Shown here piece by piece: positions 1 to 13,372 of a stretch of 64,000 nucleotides of DNA; positions within the stretch are counted from its first letter, which is position 1, and the number at the start of each line of letters is the position of its first letter. The stretch lies in the NCBI GenBank assembly GCA_013368325.1, contig JAACJK010000009.1, forward strand, positions 186,001-250,000. Direction: 5' to 3'. The DNA is from Ephemerocybe angulata (taxonomy: Eukaryota; Basidiomycota; Agaricomycetes; Agaricales; Psathyrellaceae). The notes below the pieces were generated by a model. The model did not search any database. It was not told the origin of the DNA and saw only the letters and a list, made by a program, of their open reading frames with translations. The position numbers and the translations under genes are program-made.

Positions 1-3000
1 GGCGATGGAACGAACGATGTCATGATGTCCTTCCATCGGTTGGAACACAAGATCACCAGTCTCGACATCCCACATCCTGATGGTTTGGTCCGCTGAACAC
101 GATGCAAGACGCTTGCCGTCGGGTGAGAATATGACGCGCCAGACGTAGCCAGAATGTCCTGTTAGCGGTTCTAACGCGAGGAGGCCGGTTTGGGCATTCC
201 AAACCCGGGCGGTGCCGTCGAATGAACCAGAAGCGATGAGCCTGCTGTCTGGCGAGAATGCCACTGACGAAACGCCTTCCGTGTGACCCTCCATTGGATT
301 CAAGACCAGGTCGCCCGTTCGACAATCCCACACCCGGACGATGTTGTCGTCTGAACCTGAGACGAGATATCCTCCCGTCGGGGAAAACGCTAGGGCGCGG
401 ATAAAGTCTGTGTGAACCAGTGGCTTGGTCACCAACTCGCCGGTCTGGACGTCCAGCATAAAAATTGGGTAGTCGTCCCATACACCTATCGCGACAACTT
501 TGAAGTCAGGCGAAAATTCCGCACGACACAGTCTCCCGGGGCCTAAGATTCCAGTGACAATGCGGGAGGAAAGACGATCCCCTGTCTGAGCATTCGAGAC
601 AAGGATGGTACCGTCGACAAGAACAGACCTGATGTACTTGCCGCCGTCCGTGAATGAAAAGTGCAGGAGGTCGGAGTCGCCGCAATGGAAGGTAACGATT
701 TCTCCCCCTTTTCTAGGTCTGCGATGCACAGTCGGGACCGAGGGAAATTTTTGGAACGATATTGATGATGATACCCCAGTTGCGGCAAAGAACGGCAGCG
801 CCGACAGGTATAGATGCGGGACACTGTGGCTGATCGGTGTCCAAAAGTTTCGCAAGAAGTTCCCAACGTCGTCCATCAGTTGCTGAAGGTCCTTTGGAAT
901 TGCTGTCTACTCGGAGCTGGGTGTCAGCAGCCCTGGTGGTGTCCAAGTTTCTGAGTGAAGAACTCACCTGAGATATTTTCTGAAGTAAAGCAAGTGTAAG
1001 CCCTATGACATCTGCCACCCTTCTAACGACACTCAGCCCCTCCAACCAGTATAGCAGATTCTCTCCTTTGAGAAAGTCCGACAGCTTCCGTTGCAATGGT
1101 CCTAGAACCTGTGTCATCGATACGTGCCATAGCCACGTTCCACAAGCATAATCCAATTCTGAGGCAAGTCTCAGCGGTTCAGGCTGGTCGTAGTTGCTGC
1201 GATACGATGTTTGCGCTCCTGAGATCCCGAAGCAAAGCATAGATTCCATAAGAGCAAGGCAGGCGCTGGCAATTTCCGAATGGGCGATGTGGATTTCAAT
1301 TGACCAGCGCTCGCCAAGTCGCTTCTTCGAGGTAAGGTGGTCAACGAACGATGCGTGATAGATTGAGATTATAGCCTGGTCATCGTTGCCATTGGGAGCC
1401 TGGACAACAGAATGCAACGATTTGAAAGCTTCTCGAATGGCTCCAGTATCTGTGCCAATCAGCTGGGCGTAGTCGTACACTGACAAAGGGAATGCGGCGG
1501 AGACAAGAAGGGACAAACAAGAGTGAACCAAGACGGCTTCATCTTCATCGAGATCATCGTACGCCTGCGACAAGATGTGGTCGTAGAGAAGGTCAATGCC
1601 TTGAAGCTTCAGGTCGGATGAGCGCTGGGCGAATTCCTGGAACCGCTTCAAGCAATTTCCGGTGGAAGTGTGTATGTATTTGTAGGCTGTGAATGCGACG
1701 ATGAATAGGGGTCCACAGAATTCGGCGATGATGCCGATCTCAGGAGGAGGCCAGGATGTCCGGTAATGGTCGTAGATCGCGTTGATACCTTTGAGTCTCG
1801 TTGCAAGGAAGAGAGTGATGTCGGCCTGTACAATGTGCCATTCGATATCGTGAAGGCGGAAGTGTTGGTGGTGGGATGAGAATTGAAAAGCCTCTCTGAG
1901 GTGGCCCTCGGGTCGACTAGTGAGGAACACTTTGAGTGGTATATGTGGCTCTTGTCGCAGAACCGCGTCGAGAAAGAGTCTAGTGGCATCCTTATCCTCG
2001 CATTCGTCAAGTGCATCGACACATAGAACCAGGACCTCGCCATTAGCTTCGAAGACCTCCTTCGCAGGTTGAACCATGAGCTTCGAATACTGATCGTGGG
2101 GGGTCATCTCTGTCGGATTCCTGCAGGCTTTGTCGCTTTCTAAAACCCTCTCCAACGCATCGCCAAACTCCGGTCGCAAGTCCGCCAGTATTCTTGCAAG
2201 GGTTGGAATGATAAGATAGACGTCCCGTTGATCCTTCTCCTTTAACGAACAGAAGAAGCTTGCCCCCAAAACGTTCCTCTCGTTCAATTGTGCGCAGAGG
2301 GTTTTTGATACGGCGGTCTTCCCTGTGCCAGCGGGACCGCTTAGCCAACATAGGTTGGGCGAGCTCAGATCCTCTGCCCAGGAGAGCAATTTTGCAAGAA
2401 GCGATATCCGTGTGCCCGGTATGCACCCAGGGCCTCGTTTGGAGTTACCGAACTCTGCCCCGTTTACTTCCCCGAGTTTCTTAAGTAGGTCTGAGTTCAT
2501 TAGCCAATGCGTCAAATGGACCATAGTTCGGACACCACCTACCAGATCGTCGTAGCTTATTGACCGTTTCTTCGATGTTGCCCATGATCCTTTTGTTGGC
2601 CCCCACAAAAACTGAAGTAAGATGAGTGAGAGAGCCCAAGCTAACGTCGTCGATAGATACCTTTAAAATCCTCCTTCAGCCAGTCGACCTTCTTCACGGC
2701 TTGGAGCATTCGGACGCCATTTTCCATAGTCACCTCAAACTTTACCCAATTAGCTGGACATATTGGGAATGGAGTTATGGAGCATTGCTCACCATGGCTA
2801 TCTCGACCGCAAACCTGATCTCTTGAGTGATCTTCGCAATAGTCTGCCTGTCCTGCGGATGGAGGAAGACCCGTTCCGCGGTTGACCTTGCTGGGTTCAA
2901 CTTGGCTCCCAAGATCTGCGTGTGCTCTTCGATCGTCCTGGACAAAAACTCAATCAGTATTCCTTATCACTTTCGCGCGATGAGATTCTAACCGTGCTAG

Positions 3001-3666
3001 GCCACTAATCCGGTCCTTCACCTCTGACGATATCTCGTCAACGTCCTCCGGGCAAGACTCCATGATACGCGAAAGGGCCTCCACCCGCTTGAGGAGCTTC
3101 TCGAACTCGTCCTTGTTATCGTCATACGCCTATTGCTATATCAATACCACGAACTGCCTGTCTGAGTACACACTCACGTCGATGGCGTTGCAGATTGCCA
3201 AAAGACCCGCGGCCGTACTCTTTAAAGGAGGGAAGACGTCGGAGACCTCGACAACCTTTTGCAATGTCGTCTTCACACCCTCATAGATCGTCCTTCCGAG
3301 TCTGGGGGAGGCACTTGCTTGACGGCCCCCTTCCTGGGTAGCTTCCCAACTATCCCCTAGTGCTTCGGTGGTGTTTGCGAGCCCGACCTGGCTGGTGTTG
3401 ATCACGAGCGCTGCTTCAGCTTCCGAGGGGAGCACTAGATGGATCGCGGGCAAAGGTGGGCATTCATTTTCTGGGATGGGTCTGTCACTGCGGCCTGGCT
3501 GCGGGTTTCCAGTTGAGGTGCTTCCCAGGCCATGTTCAGGAGGGGCACCAGATTGAGAGATTGGAAGTGAAGGAGAAGGCGTCCGCGAGGATTTGGAACG
3601 ACGAAAGGGCTTAAGGAAGATATCCCGCTTCCGAGGCTTGGTCTGTTGTTCTTCCTGACTACTCAT
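1..3666 (-). CDS. NACHT-WD40 (fungal NLR/STAND) protein, 3' end cut by window edge
   Basis: A signal-transduction NTPase of the fungal NLR (HET-E/HNWD-like) type; such proteins are linked to non-self recognition and programmed cell death in fungi. Proposed exons: 3178-3666, 2993-3129, 2793-2937, 2661-2739, 968-~2600, and <1-882. The start is the ATG at 3664-3666 (MSSQEEQ). The N-terminal part is helical, with the LGRTIYEGVKTTLQKV motif often seen at basidiomycete NLR N-termini. The NACHT domain shows a Walker A motif (GPAGTGKTAVSKT, about residue 370) and a Walker B motif (VLVLCVDALDECED). An 85-bp intron (883-967) restores the frame into at least five WD40 repeats (for example VWDCRTGDLV, MWDVETGDLV), the last one running off the edge. 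The acceptor of the NACHT exon is uncertain: 2589 keeps the phase, while 2611 would add an FLWGPTKG-like motif but does not fit the phase. The N-terminal effector class is not recognised. Confidence 0.85.
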
Positions 3667-4606
3667 CGCCAGCGCGAGAGCTTTGCAAGGTGGAGATGAT
3701 GGAGAATCGCAAGAGATGCGACTTGTAGCACAGCACTTCCGTTCATAGCCTACACCGCCGCTCAACAACCGCCTTCTTTGGGATGGACACCGACTCGGAA
3801 TCCTCGATTTCGTTATCCCTCAGTCGCTCCGACTCTTGAGTCCTCAAGCACTCTAGATATTACTAATGGGGTACTCTGCAAGAGTTCTATTGAGTGAGCA
3901 AGCTCAAAGACAAATACGAGTTGCCTCACGTCTGAACCGATATCGAAAAACTGGCCTCTGGAAAGGATGGATAGGCACAACGTCTGCTAGGTTTCTTATC
4001 GGGGAGCCTTGGAGGGGACCTTTGGGGGACGTTGTACGAAGTTGCGCATGGTGGTGTAAAGGAAGAAGCACAAGCTGAGCTTGGTTCCTGGAAAGGTCCG
4101 ACGAGGGTGGGAATTTTCGGATGATGGCGCTACCCTAAATTGGGGTGACTGCGCCCTCGGCGGGCAGACCTCAATATCCGACCAAACCACTGGGCCTTCA
4201 AGCCCATCCATAACGGACAAGAGTTATAGCCATCTGGCTCCTATCATACTATTAGCAGCCGCGCACTGAACCGTTGAGCGCTCCAACGCCGAAACCTATC
4301 GGACAAGTTCAGATAAGCGCCCGCACTTGGGAAAGCTTCGAGCGGCGGGTTTAAGCTGATCTTGACGGTGGTGTGTGCAACCCGACATTGTGGCTTCTCA
4401 GTAGCGTGACTCAAGTCGTTCTCAAAAGAAAAAGGTCTACTGTGGGTATACATCTAATTTACACGTCTACTCCACGGGACGAAACTCGGCATCTAATGTA
4501 TACAACAGGTCCCATACTGTCTCTCTCTCGACAGTCTAATAGATAAGCTGACCACTATAAAGTACCGTCAGTCACCGATACATTATATTGGATGGCAAAA
4601 AGACGC
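3667..4606. other. Intergenic, NLR promoter and SDR 3' flank
   Basis: About 940 bp without a supportable gene. It should hold the upstream region of the NACHT-WD40 gene and the 3' flank of the dehydrogenase. I saw no repeat, tRNA or strong TATA box. Confidence 0.5.
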
Positions 4607-5658
<1,052 letters not shown>

Positions 5659-6896
5659 TGTTGCGTACGTTGCTCGAGAAATGTGGGGGAATAACTTGTG
5701 TTCGGGGGGATGATTATGGGAAGGAAATTGGGGCCTTTCGAGGCGAGCCTGCCCACTTTTTATAGCCCCACATACCTCGGATTTGATTCCTTCCGGGCAG
5801 AGGAAGCAGGCTGGGCGGCCGATTCGTATGGTGGTCGAAGTTCGAACTTGAAGGCTTGTAGTCACCCTTACATCATAGGCGCCGGCGGCCGGCGCCAGTT
5901 ATGACGGCTGATGCCAAAGATCTAGGCGCCGGCCCGACACTCCTAACCTTGAAGCTTTTTCCTCGTACGGTTGCACTCGAGTAATAACACGAAGACCAAA
6001 AGAAAACGGAAGGAAGGAACTGAGGACATGTTGTCGATACATCTTAATCAACGCAGTCACATTATCTGTGTGTCGTAGTTCACAAAGTCGCATTAAAAGG
6101 CATCTAACAATCGTCATGCGTCGTATGGCTTGACCGGGGATATTGGCACCAAACGAAGGCCTTGGTTGGAGCGATGCAGCATGAGTAAATCTGCTATTGG
6201 CTTCTTATCAACTAGATCGTCAATCTTAGACTATCTTAGAGGACTTGGCCGAATAATGCAGCCCCTCTTCCTATCATGGCAGGGACGTTCTGGAATCGGG
6301 AGTCGAAGAGCAGGCTACCTTCTCAATATCAGCCTCTCCATTGATAGATAAGATGCTGCCTACGTATCTTATCAGCAAGATAAAGCGCCCGTAACGAAAA
6401 GGCACCCTACAAATCGCTTCGGATTCACCTACGGTCAGGTCGTGTCCAACTGGAGGCTGGTCAACGAGACTATAGTGTTAGACCTGGACTGGTTCCGGAT
6501 ACGGCAATAGACCCCTAAGTATACCAGTGCATCTAATTGATGCCGCCCCACTTAAATTACCCCAGACCGCCCCAGCCTGAGACGAGCACTTTGTCTTTAG
6601 AAACTACCATCTGCGCACGGCCTTTCAAGTTCGTGCCCACGTTTCCGTAAGGGAGGTTGAACGTAAAGAGCCGAAAGAAAGAGGAAAGATATAACTCGGT
6701 GCCGACCCAATTCAGACTCGATGGCCACGAGGCGATCCCTTTAAAAGCGGCCTTCCAGCCAGGTTGGGCGCCTGATCCCTTTGGTCCCTTTCATCTCCTA
6801 CCGTTTTCTTGCGACCTGCATAAAAGTCGGTCTACCCCTTTCTCTAGTGTTCTGTATCAGAGTACTCACCATTCAAACCCACACAGGCGTGAGGAG
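5659..6896. other. Divergent intergenic region between SDR and F-box gene
   Basis: About 1.2 kb serving as upstream region of two divergent genes. The only structure noted is a GC-rich inverted repeat at 5878-5896. No convincing gene: short reading frames here lack splice or family support. Confidence 0.5.
5878..5896. repeat. GC-rich 9-bp inverted repeat with 1-nt centre
   Basis: ggcgccggc and gccggcgcc are perfect reverse complements around a single g. It lies 220 bp upstream of the SDR start codon, so it could be a protein-binding palindrome; that is inference only. Confidence 0.5.
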
Positions 6897-8608
6897 ATGG
6901 CCGAACTCGTCTTGCGCAACCTTGATCTCCTGCGCGAGATATTCCAGCACCTGGAGTCATGTCCCAAGCTCCAGCTCCTGGCTGTCGCTCTCACCTGTCG
7001 GTCGTTTGCTGAGCCCGCTCAGGATTGCCTCTGGAGGACGATGCACTCAATAGTGCCTTTCCTCAACCTGATACCATCCGTCCGGTGTTCCACTGACGGA
7101 TTTCAAGTGCGTCTATTCCCCGCCAAAGAAACATGTTCCGATCTGCTGACCTCTATTCGTACCCACAGTATATCATGGACAATCAACCGCTCTCGTCATA
7201 TCCTCGCTTCAAGGCCCACGCCGTCCGCGTTCAGCGCTTCCACTTCCCGGACTTCGAGACCTGGTCCCCTGGGAGTCCCAGACCGACCTCAAAGCAGCTC
7301 CTCCCGACTTTATCAATGGTCCGTCTCGCACAGATGAAAGGAGAAGGACCCCTCTTTCCCGCTCTGCGACATATCATGTATCAGTCGAGCCGCACAGTTC
7401 TCGAGGATCTCCTCCTGCTATCTGAATCGCAGGTCGAGAGCTTGGTCATCCTCAACCACCGGAAACAGGATCGTCAAGTCCCAATGTTTCTCAGCTCCGT
7501 GCTCCCCTCTCTGGCAGCATCGTTGCGGGACCTCACTCTGCAGGGAGACGCCTGGTTAACGCCGGACATCATGGCTGTCATGCCGCTCCTGTCATCCCTC
7601 CGCACGCTCAAGCTGGACGTCCCACCCCAGAACAAACCATTCCATGCCCTCAACGGTCTGCGCCAAATTGAGGAGCTCACCATCTCGGCTGGCCAGTCAT
7701 TTATCCTCCACTTCCTCCACCACATCCCCTCGCGCAAGCTGAAGGCTGTCACGCTGGCACGCAAAGATCGCCAAGGGATGTTGGTGGATCGTGACCCGAC
7801 AAGACCTCCGGTCACGGTACCCCACCAAGACTTCTGGCACATATGCGCTGGGCTGCTCCGCGACAAGGCCAGCAGCACGCTCATATCTCTGTCCATCGAC
7901 GACTTGATCAAACCAGACCTTTTTACCACATTCGCAATCCAGCATTTCCTCGATGCGATTTACCCACTTCGCAAGCTTGAGAACCTTCACATCGGCGTCC
8001 TGTCAACCCACCCGGTCACCATGAATGACACCGACTATGCGAACATTGCTCAGGCATGGCCTCAACTCCGGTCGCTCAACATCCTCCTCCCTTACACCTC
8101 CCCCCAGTACCAATACCTCGGACTTGCGAACATCCCGGCATACTGCCCCTCTCCCGAGCCGCAGCGTCCCAAGTCCCACCCAACCGTCGTCGGCCTCTAC
8201 ACCCTCGCTTCCCGGTGCGCGGACCTAACTTCGCTGCAAATCTACCTTCCTTCCGTTCACTATCCGACTTCCGCGCTGCCATCTACATTCAACGGGCAAT
8301 CGACTCTGACTTCCTTATGGCTGGGAAACTGCGCAGCGGGCGACGACCCCTTCACCACGGCGTCGCTTCTCCAGAAGCTTTTCCCCAACCTGCAGAAGGT
8401 CGCGGGTGTGGTTCCTTTCCCCGGCGCGCCTTCGAATGCACTGGCGGGTGCTGGCGAAGTGACGGGCTTCGAGTGGATGGCGGTGCAGAGATGGGTTACA
8501 TGCATTGGTGAGATTAGGATCGCGGAGAGGGCGAGGATTGCGGCTATTCTGAATGAGGAGGGTGTTAATGTATCGGGGAAGGCGCAGAGGAGGATTCACT
8601 GTGACTAA
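6897..8608 (+). CDS. F-box/LRR-like protein
   Basis: A 549-aa protein of the expanded agaricomycete F-box/LRR type, presumably an SCF ubiquitin-ligase substrate adaptor. Two exons, 6897-7106 and 7169-8608, flank a 62-bp intron (donor gtgcgt, acceptor acccacag) that keeps the frame. The N-terminal F-box reads MAELVLRNLDLLREIFQHL followed by LALTCRSF-like and ...CLWRTM motifs (about residues 1-45). The rest is a long stretch of leucine-rich segments (for example LRTLKLDV, LENLHIGV, LRSLNILL, LTSLQIYL), as in LRR-type adaptors. The ATG at 6897 is chosen because it starts the F-box; upstream in-frame sequence looks like 5' UTR. Substrate unknown. Confidence 0.82.
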
Positions 8609-8644
8609 GTGTTTGGTTTTATACCCTTTTATAGCCCTGGAGCT

Positions 8645-8766
8645 TCTTCGACGTGTATGTATCAGTACTTGTAGCTATACCGGACTCGCGATGGTTGCGT
8701 TTAGGCTTCTGGTTGATGTGTGTATCAGTACTTGTAGTAATGCTGGACTCGCGACGGGGTTGGAGG
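8645..8766 (+). repeat. Imperfect direct repeat, about 60-bp period
   Basis: Two near copies of a block containing tgtatcagtacttgtag and ggactcgcga, just downstream of the F-box stop codon. Probably a local duplication in the 3' UTR or flank. Confidence 0.5.
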
Positions 8767-8923
8767 TTAGGTAGTAGGCTTCAGTTTGATGTGTATATCA
8801 TATACTATGTACGACTTGTATGACCATGTACTGTACTAGTAGTAAAGAAAGCGCTGGTAGATCCTAGCGCAGATCCAATGGCTCTCAGTTTGCCGTTATC
8901 TCTTCTCGTTACCCTGCTGAAAG

Positions 8924-9976
8924 TTATTGCGAATAAGCCGTAGAGTTTGCAGAAGCACATACCAGTTTTTCGTCTCTCTTTCTCTGCATCATAGCTACGG
9001 CCTGCTCCCAGAAATCCTCTTCATGAGTAACCCGCTGGTACTCCCCATCCCACCGGCAAATGGCTTCATCCTTAATCCACGTCCCTCCGGAGTCTATGGT
9101 CTCCAACTGATGCATGTAGTATGCTCTGGGGACCGCCGCCACGATGCGGGGATCGAGACGCCAGCCATTTTCGAGGATGAGCTGCTTTGCATCTGTACGG
9201 ACGAAGGGCCAGGTAAGCCGCGGGAACGCGAACACGCACACGGTGAGGGTCGGAGGAAACCAAGGCATCGCAGCGCGTAGGTTCCTCGCGGCACACGTCA
9301 GAGCGTCGTTTCGCGGGGTCGATGAGATGCATAGGTGTGATAGGGCTGTGAGGAGGGGGAGGGATGACCATGACCATGTCACGTCATGAGTCCTAGTAAT
9401 CCAGGTCAACTCGAGGTGTGTTATGTGGGTGAAGATCGGGTTGTAGTTGGAACCGCTATCCGCCGCGAATCGGAAATGGCGACGGGAAGGCACGAACAGA
9501 CATGGGCTTATAGTCAGCCATGTAGGGCGTAGGAGGTCCCATGTCGCGTGATTTCCCACCAGGCAGTCCATTTCATGCACAGGAAGATTGGGATTCGCCA
9601 TTGTTATCGCACTGAGGCGTGTTACATTGGGACAGGCCGATATGAGGTCTGTGATCCCTTTTAGTCCCTGGTTATAGCGATCGCCGAAGTAGATCCTGCG
9701 AACATAAGATCTATAGAAGCCAGGAGGTTTTGAGGACAGTGGCGCTGTGGTATTCACGTTGGACAGGAGGTGTAGTAGTGTCTTCTGGGAGTCAATGGGT
9801 AGCTGGCGGTAGAGGATGGGCTCGACCCAGGACCTTACTGCCTTTGACACATATGCCAGGGACCAGGCAAACTTGTCGCAGTCATTGGCCGCAACTTCAA
9901 ATACCGTGCGTACCAGGTCATCTGGGAGGTCGCCGAAGCGAAATCGAGGAGGGTTGTCGCTCGCCGCCGGGGACAT
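8924..9976 (-). CDS. F-box-like domain protein, tandem paralog 1
   Basis: Single-exon frame of 350 codons. The start at 9976 (MSPAASDNPPRF) is chosen because it aligns with the neighbour's MGPLTDNLPRF; an ATG at 10078 would add 34 residues. An F-box-like N-terminus reads FGDLPDDLVRTVFEVAA then LAYVSKAVRSWVEPILY, about residues 10-60. The body has LRR-like beta segments (NVTRLSAITM, ITHLELTW, LSHLCISS) and a conserved C-terminal part with NGWRLDPRIVAAVPRAYY and a closing helix. It is clearly paralogous to the next gene (10231-11253) along its whole length. Likely a substrate adaptor of unknown target. Confidence 0.75.
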   Translation of the reverse strand: MSPAASDNPPRFRFGDLPDDLVRTVFEVAANDCDKFAWSLAYVSKAVRSWVEPILYRQLPIDSQKTLLHLLSNVNTTAPLSSKPPGFYRSYVRRIYFGDRYNQGLKGITDLISACPNVTRLSAITMANPNLPVHEMDCLVGNHATWDLLRPTWLTISPCLFVPSRRHFRFAADSGSNYNPIFTHITHLELTWITRTHDVTWSWSSLPLLTALSHLCISSTPRNDALTCAARNLRAAMPWFPPTLTVCVFAFPRLTWPFVRTDAKQLILENGWRLDPRIVAAVPRAYYMHQLETIDSGGTWIKDEAICRWDGEYQRVTHEEDFWEQAVAMMQRKRDEKLVCASANSTAYSQ

Positions 9977-10230
9977 AAGTCGCCTTAATATGTCGTCGAA
10001 CGAAGTCTGCAACAGATAGCTGTGTGCACTGGGAGATGGAAGGTAGAAGGAGGAAGTGGAACGGGATGGAACTGCCACCTCAGGCCCTCAGGCCTCAGGC
10101 CTCGGGATGTCGAATTCCCACGACTCCTCATCGCACCAAAGCCTGGCCATTGAGCAGAAGAGCGTTCCACGCTATATTCCATAAAGACGTCGTACAAAGT
10201 ATATGCCTCGATAGTCAGATCTATAGAAGT

Positions 10231-11253
10231 TTACCCATCTGCCTGCGTGGAATTTGCTATCGCTTCTCTCCTTCTCTGCGCCATCGCTACCGCCCGCTCC
10301 CAGAACGCGTCGTCATCGTCCGCCCGATCCTTATGCTCATTCCACCGATAAATAGCCTCGTCCTCAATCCATGCTCCCTCTGGGCCCTTCTCTAGCTCTG
10401 ACATGTAATACTCCCTGGAAACGGCCGCGACGATTCGGGGATCCACGCGCCATCCATTGTCGAGAACCAGCTGTTTCTCGTTCGGGGGGAAGTGCGAGTT
10501 CATCCTGGGGACAGCAAATACACATACGACAAGTGCTGAGGGGAACCAGGGTAGCGCGGCACGGAGGTTCCATGACGCACAATCCAGGGATCTATGGCCC
10601 GATATCGTTGCAATGCATAGGTGCGTGAGGGTAGAAAGGAGGGAGAGAGTCGACCAAGACCATGTGATGTCACCGCTTGTCCTTATAAAGTATAGTTCGA
10701 GGTGGGTTACGTTGGTGAAGATAGGGTTATAGGTCTGAGTAATGTCGGAGCCTCTGGCCGCAGTAAAGCGGAAATGCCGGTGCGTCGGGGAGAACAAGCA
10801 GGGATTTATGGTAAGCCATGTAGGACGCAGTGCTTCCCACACCTTATGGTTTCCCACCAGGCAGTCATCCGCGGCACCGGGAACCAGCGTTGTAGCGCTA
10901 AGGCGTGTTACGTTTGAACACGCCAAAAGAATATTGATGATCTTCCTCAGTTGCATGACCCAGGGATCGCCGAAATAGAGCCTGCGGACGTGGGCGCTAT
11001 AGAAGCTGGATGGCTTTGAAGAGGAATAGGATGTAATGGTGTCGTGAAGGAGGTGCAACGGCTTCATGTGGTCGAGGGAAATATTGCGATAAAGAACGGG
11101 CTCGACCCAGGATCTTACGGTCTTGGACACGCGAACCAGGGACCAAGAGAATTCGTCGCGATTATTGGCCGAAGCTTCAAATACGGTGCGTATGAGGTCA
11201 TCTGGGAGGTCGCGGAATCGGAATCGAGGGAGGTTGTCGGTCAGCGGGCCCAT
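10231..11253 (-). CDS. F-box-like domain protein, tandem paralog 2
   Basis: 340 codons from the ATG at 11253; the reading frame stays open upstream to an ATG at 11529, but that extension is low-complexity and not shared by the paralog. It shares with 8924-9976 the F-box-like motif FRDLPDDLIRTVFEASAN, the RSWVEPVLYR motif, the TWLTINPCLFSP-type block and the C-terminal NGWRVDPRIVAAVSREYY block. Same strand and about 250 bp apart, so a tandem duplication. Function unknown beyond a probable F-box adaptor role. Confidence 0.75.
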   Translation of the reverse strand: MGPLTDNLPRFRFRDLPDDLIRTVFEASANNRDEFSWSLVRVSKTVRSWVEPVLYRNISLDHMKPLHLLHDTITSYSSSKPSSFYSAHVRRLYFGDPWVMQLRKIINILLACSNVTRLSATTLVPGAADDCLVGNHKVWEALRPTWLTINPCLFSPTHRHFRFTAARGSDITQTYNPIFTNVTHLELYFIRTSGDITWSWSTLSLLSTLTHLCIATISGHRSLDCASWNLRAALPWFPSALVVCVFAVPRMNSHFPPNEKQLVLDNGWRVDPRIVAAVSREYYMSELEKGPEGAWIEDEAIYRWNEHKDRADDDDAFWERAVAMAQRRREAIANSTQADG

Positions 11254-11622
11254 TCCCGAGTTGTTGGTACAAAAGAGGCCCTTGGATCTATGGTTGCTCG
11301 GATGGTGAAACGAAAATGCGCTGAGAGGAAATGCGTCGGATAGACGGGAGCTCGGTTGGGTTTGAGGTTGAAGTGGGGGATGGGACAAGGATGGGAGGTC
11401 CCGGGATTCCCAGGCCCGCATGTAACCCGAATAGGCGCCCAATTCGTGGGGATCCCCGTAAAACTCCCACGCCCGAAGTTGCCCCACAGATTGGCCCTGG
11501 GGACTCGGAAGGGTTGACAGTCTAAGCATTAAAGCAACTGGTATGCTGCAATCGTAAATCTAGTCACTTAACGCACCGGCTTGAATGCGTATCACGGAAC
11601 AGGTTACATCTTATTCGCTAAT

Positions 11623-13372
11623 CTACAGGTTCTTCAGAACGAATGTTTCCGTCTGAACTGCGTTCGTCGGCCCCTTCGTCGTGGCTTCAGAGTCATAGGG
11701 TGCGAATTCAATCTTTGATACCCTTTTTGTGCGGCATTCCTGACCACTAGAGGTTCCTCTGGTCATGGAAAAATCGAAGTCCTTCCGAGAGTGTGCGCGA
11801 AGGTCGATGAGTAGGCGGCCTGCGATCACGCCTTGTGAGTGAACCATAAATCTACAAATTGAGATGAGCAACGTCGACGGGATAAACTGCGCTCAAACTG
11901 CAGACGGAGGACTTACTGGACCGTGATATATTGCATTCCATTTTGCTGTAGGTTGATTCAATAAGGTAAAGGTGATAGCAGGTCAAAGACGTACAGGTCC
12001 AGCAAAATCGCAGATGATATTCATTACCGTAAGAGCTAAAAGGCGGCCATGTGAGCTCGCGTGACAAGGGGCGAGAATATGCGACTTACAGGACAGGCAT
12101 ATGTAGTAGAGCATCCCGTCTCGATAGAAGAGCTTAGCCAGATTGCCAGTATACGTTAGCAGGCGCTGCCGATACGCTGCGTACACCATTAAGAGTGTTA
12201 TACCTGTTGGGGGAAGAGGTTAGAGTGGGGGCGCCCGTTGATACTGGTTAAACAGCATACTCGTCTGGCTGATGAGGACAGTTATAAAGACTACTGAAAG
12301 CAGTTTACTGTCGCCCGCAATAGGAATACAGCCGAGAATAGGCGCCTTCATAACTTGGGTAGACACGTCAATGATGGTGAAACAGCACTTAGTAGCTTGC
12401 ACTGCTCACAATCGACAGATTTACCGAACTTGACTAGGAAGTATATCTCGATAGTACGGATTGTCTGTTCAAGATCAATTATTAGCCTCAAGCCAGTGAA
12501 GGTAGAGGAAAGAAGATCGTACAACATAATACGGGACCAGAAATAGAAGCAAAGGCGTATTCCGTCCTGAGAACGCCCATAATCGTACATAGCTGATGGC
12601 TGTAGGTGGTGAATAAGGCATGAGGTAGGTGAAATAACAGTTGATGGTGAAGATGCGTACTCTCGCAAATCATCGTCACAAGGAAACATGAGGCTGGACA
12701 AGGACCTTTAGAATATGGGACCGATTTCGCCATCCATAACAACTCACAGGTATCAGCATAGAAGGGAATAAAACACTGGTCGTGACTCAATGAGCCCACG
12801 CCGAGAGTTTCTTCAAGAAATCTGTGTCAGCTGCAAACTTTGGTCGGTCGTAAGGTATAGAACGTACGCCAGTTGGATATTGAAGTGTGCACAAAGGGGT
12901 AATAGCGAATCAATATGAACAAAACCTTGGTGAAGCTCCAATCTGTAGGCCACAGATATTTCACCTAGTGGGTATAGATAGTCAGAGACCGAGGAGAGGC
13001 CCTTCCAGCGGGAGGTGCTCTCGAACCTCGTCGGGAAGTGTGTGGAAATAATCAGCCACCTGTTGGCAAGAAATGAGCGATCTTGCCACCCCGGACTGAG
13101 CCTGAGTTCCCGAAACTCCTTACCCAGAAGGCACTGCATCCAATTGCCTGGAAAGCGGAAGATGGATTAGACGCGAGGGCTCTCGAGCCTCGAAGGCAAC
13201 TGATGTAGACGTACTGTGTACTACAGTGTGCACGGTAAAAAAGTCGTCAGGACGCGAATGCTGATGCGCGGCCGCACAACCGACTTACCCTGACAACAAC
13301 GTTCACCTTCAGAGCCTCTACTAGCATCGACTCTGCAGCTGCCTGAGACAAGGCTTCTGACGATGTGGCCAT
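11623..13372 (-). CDS. DUF6533-like multi-pass membrane protein
   Basis: A many-exon gene (span given, exons partly resolved). It starts at the ATG at 13372 (MATSSEALSQ...). Exon 1 is 13289-13372 and exon 2 is 13124-13147. A segment VADYFHTLPDEV then joins DWSFTKVLFILIRYYPFV across a short intron, which is the signature of the DUF6533 family of basidiomycete integral membrane proteins. Later exons carry hydrophobic helices (near 12500, 12300, 12150 and 12000) and a motif YRDGMLYYICL matching the family's later loop. The C-terminal exon 11623-~11850 is a polar tail of about 75 residues. I expect about seven transmembrane helices. Function of the family is unknown. Internal exon limits between 11880 and 12820 are approximate. 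Confidence 0.65.
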
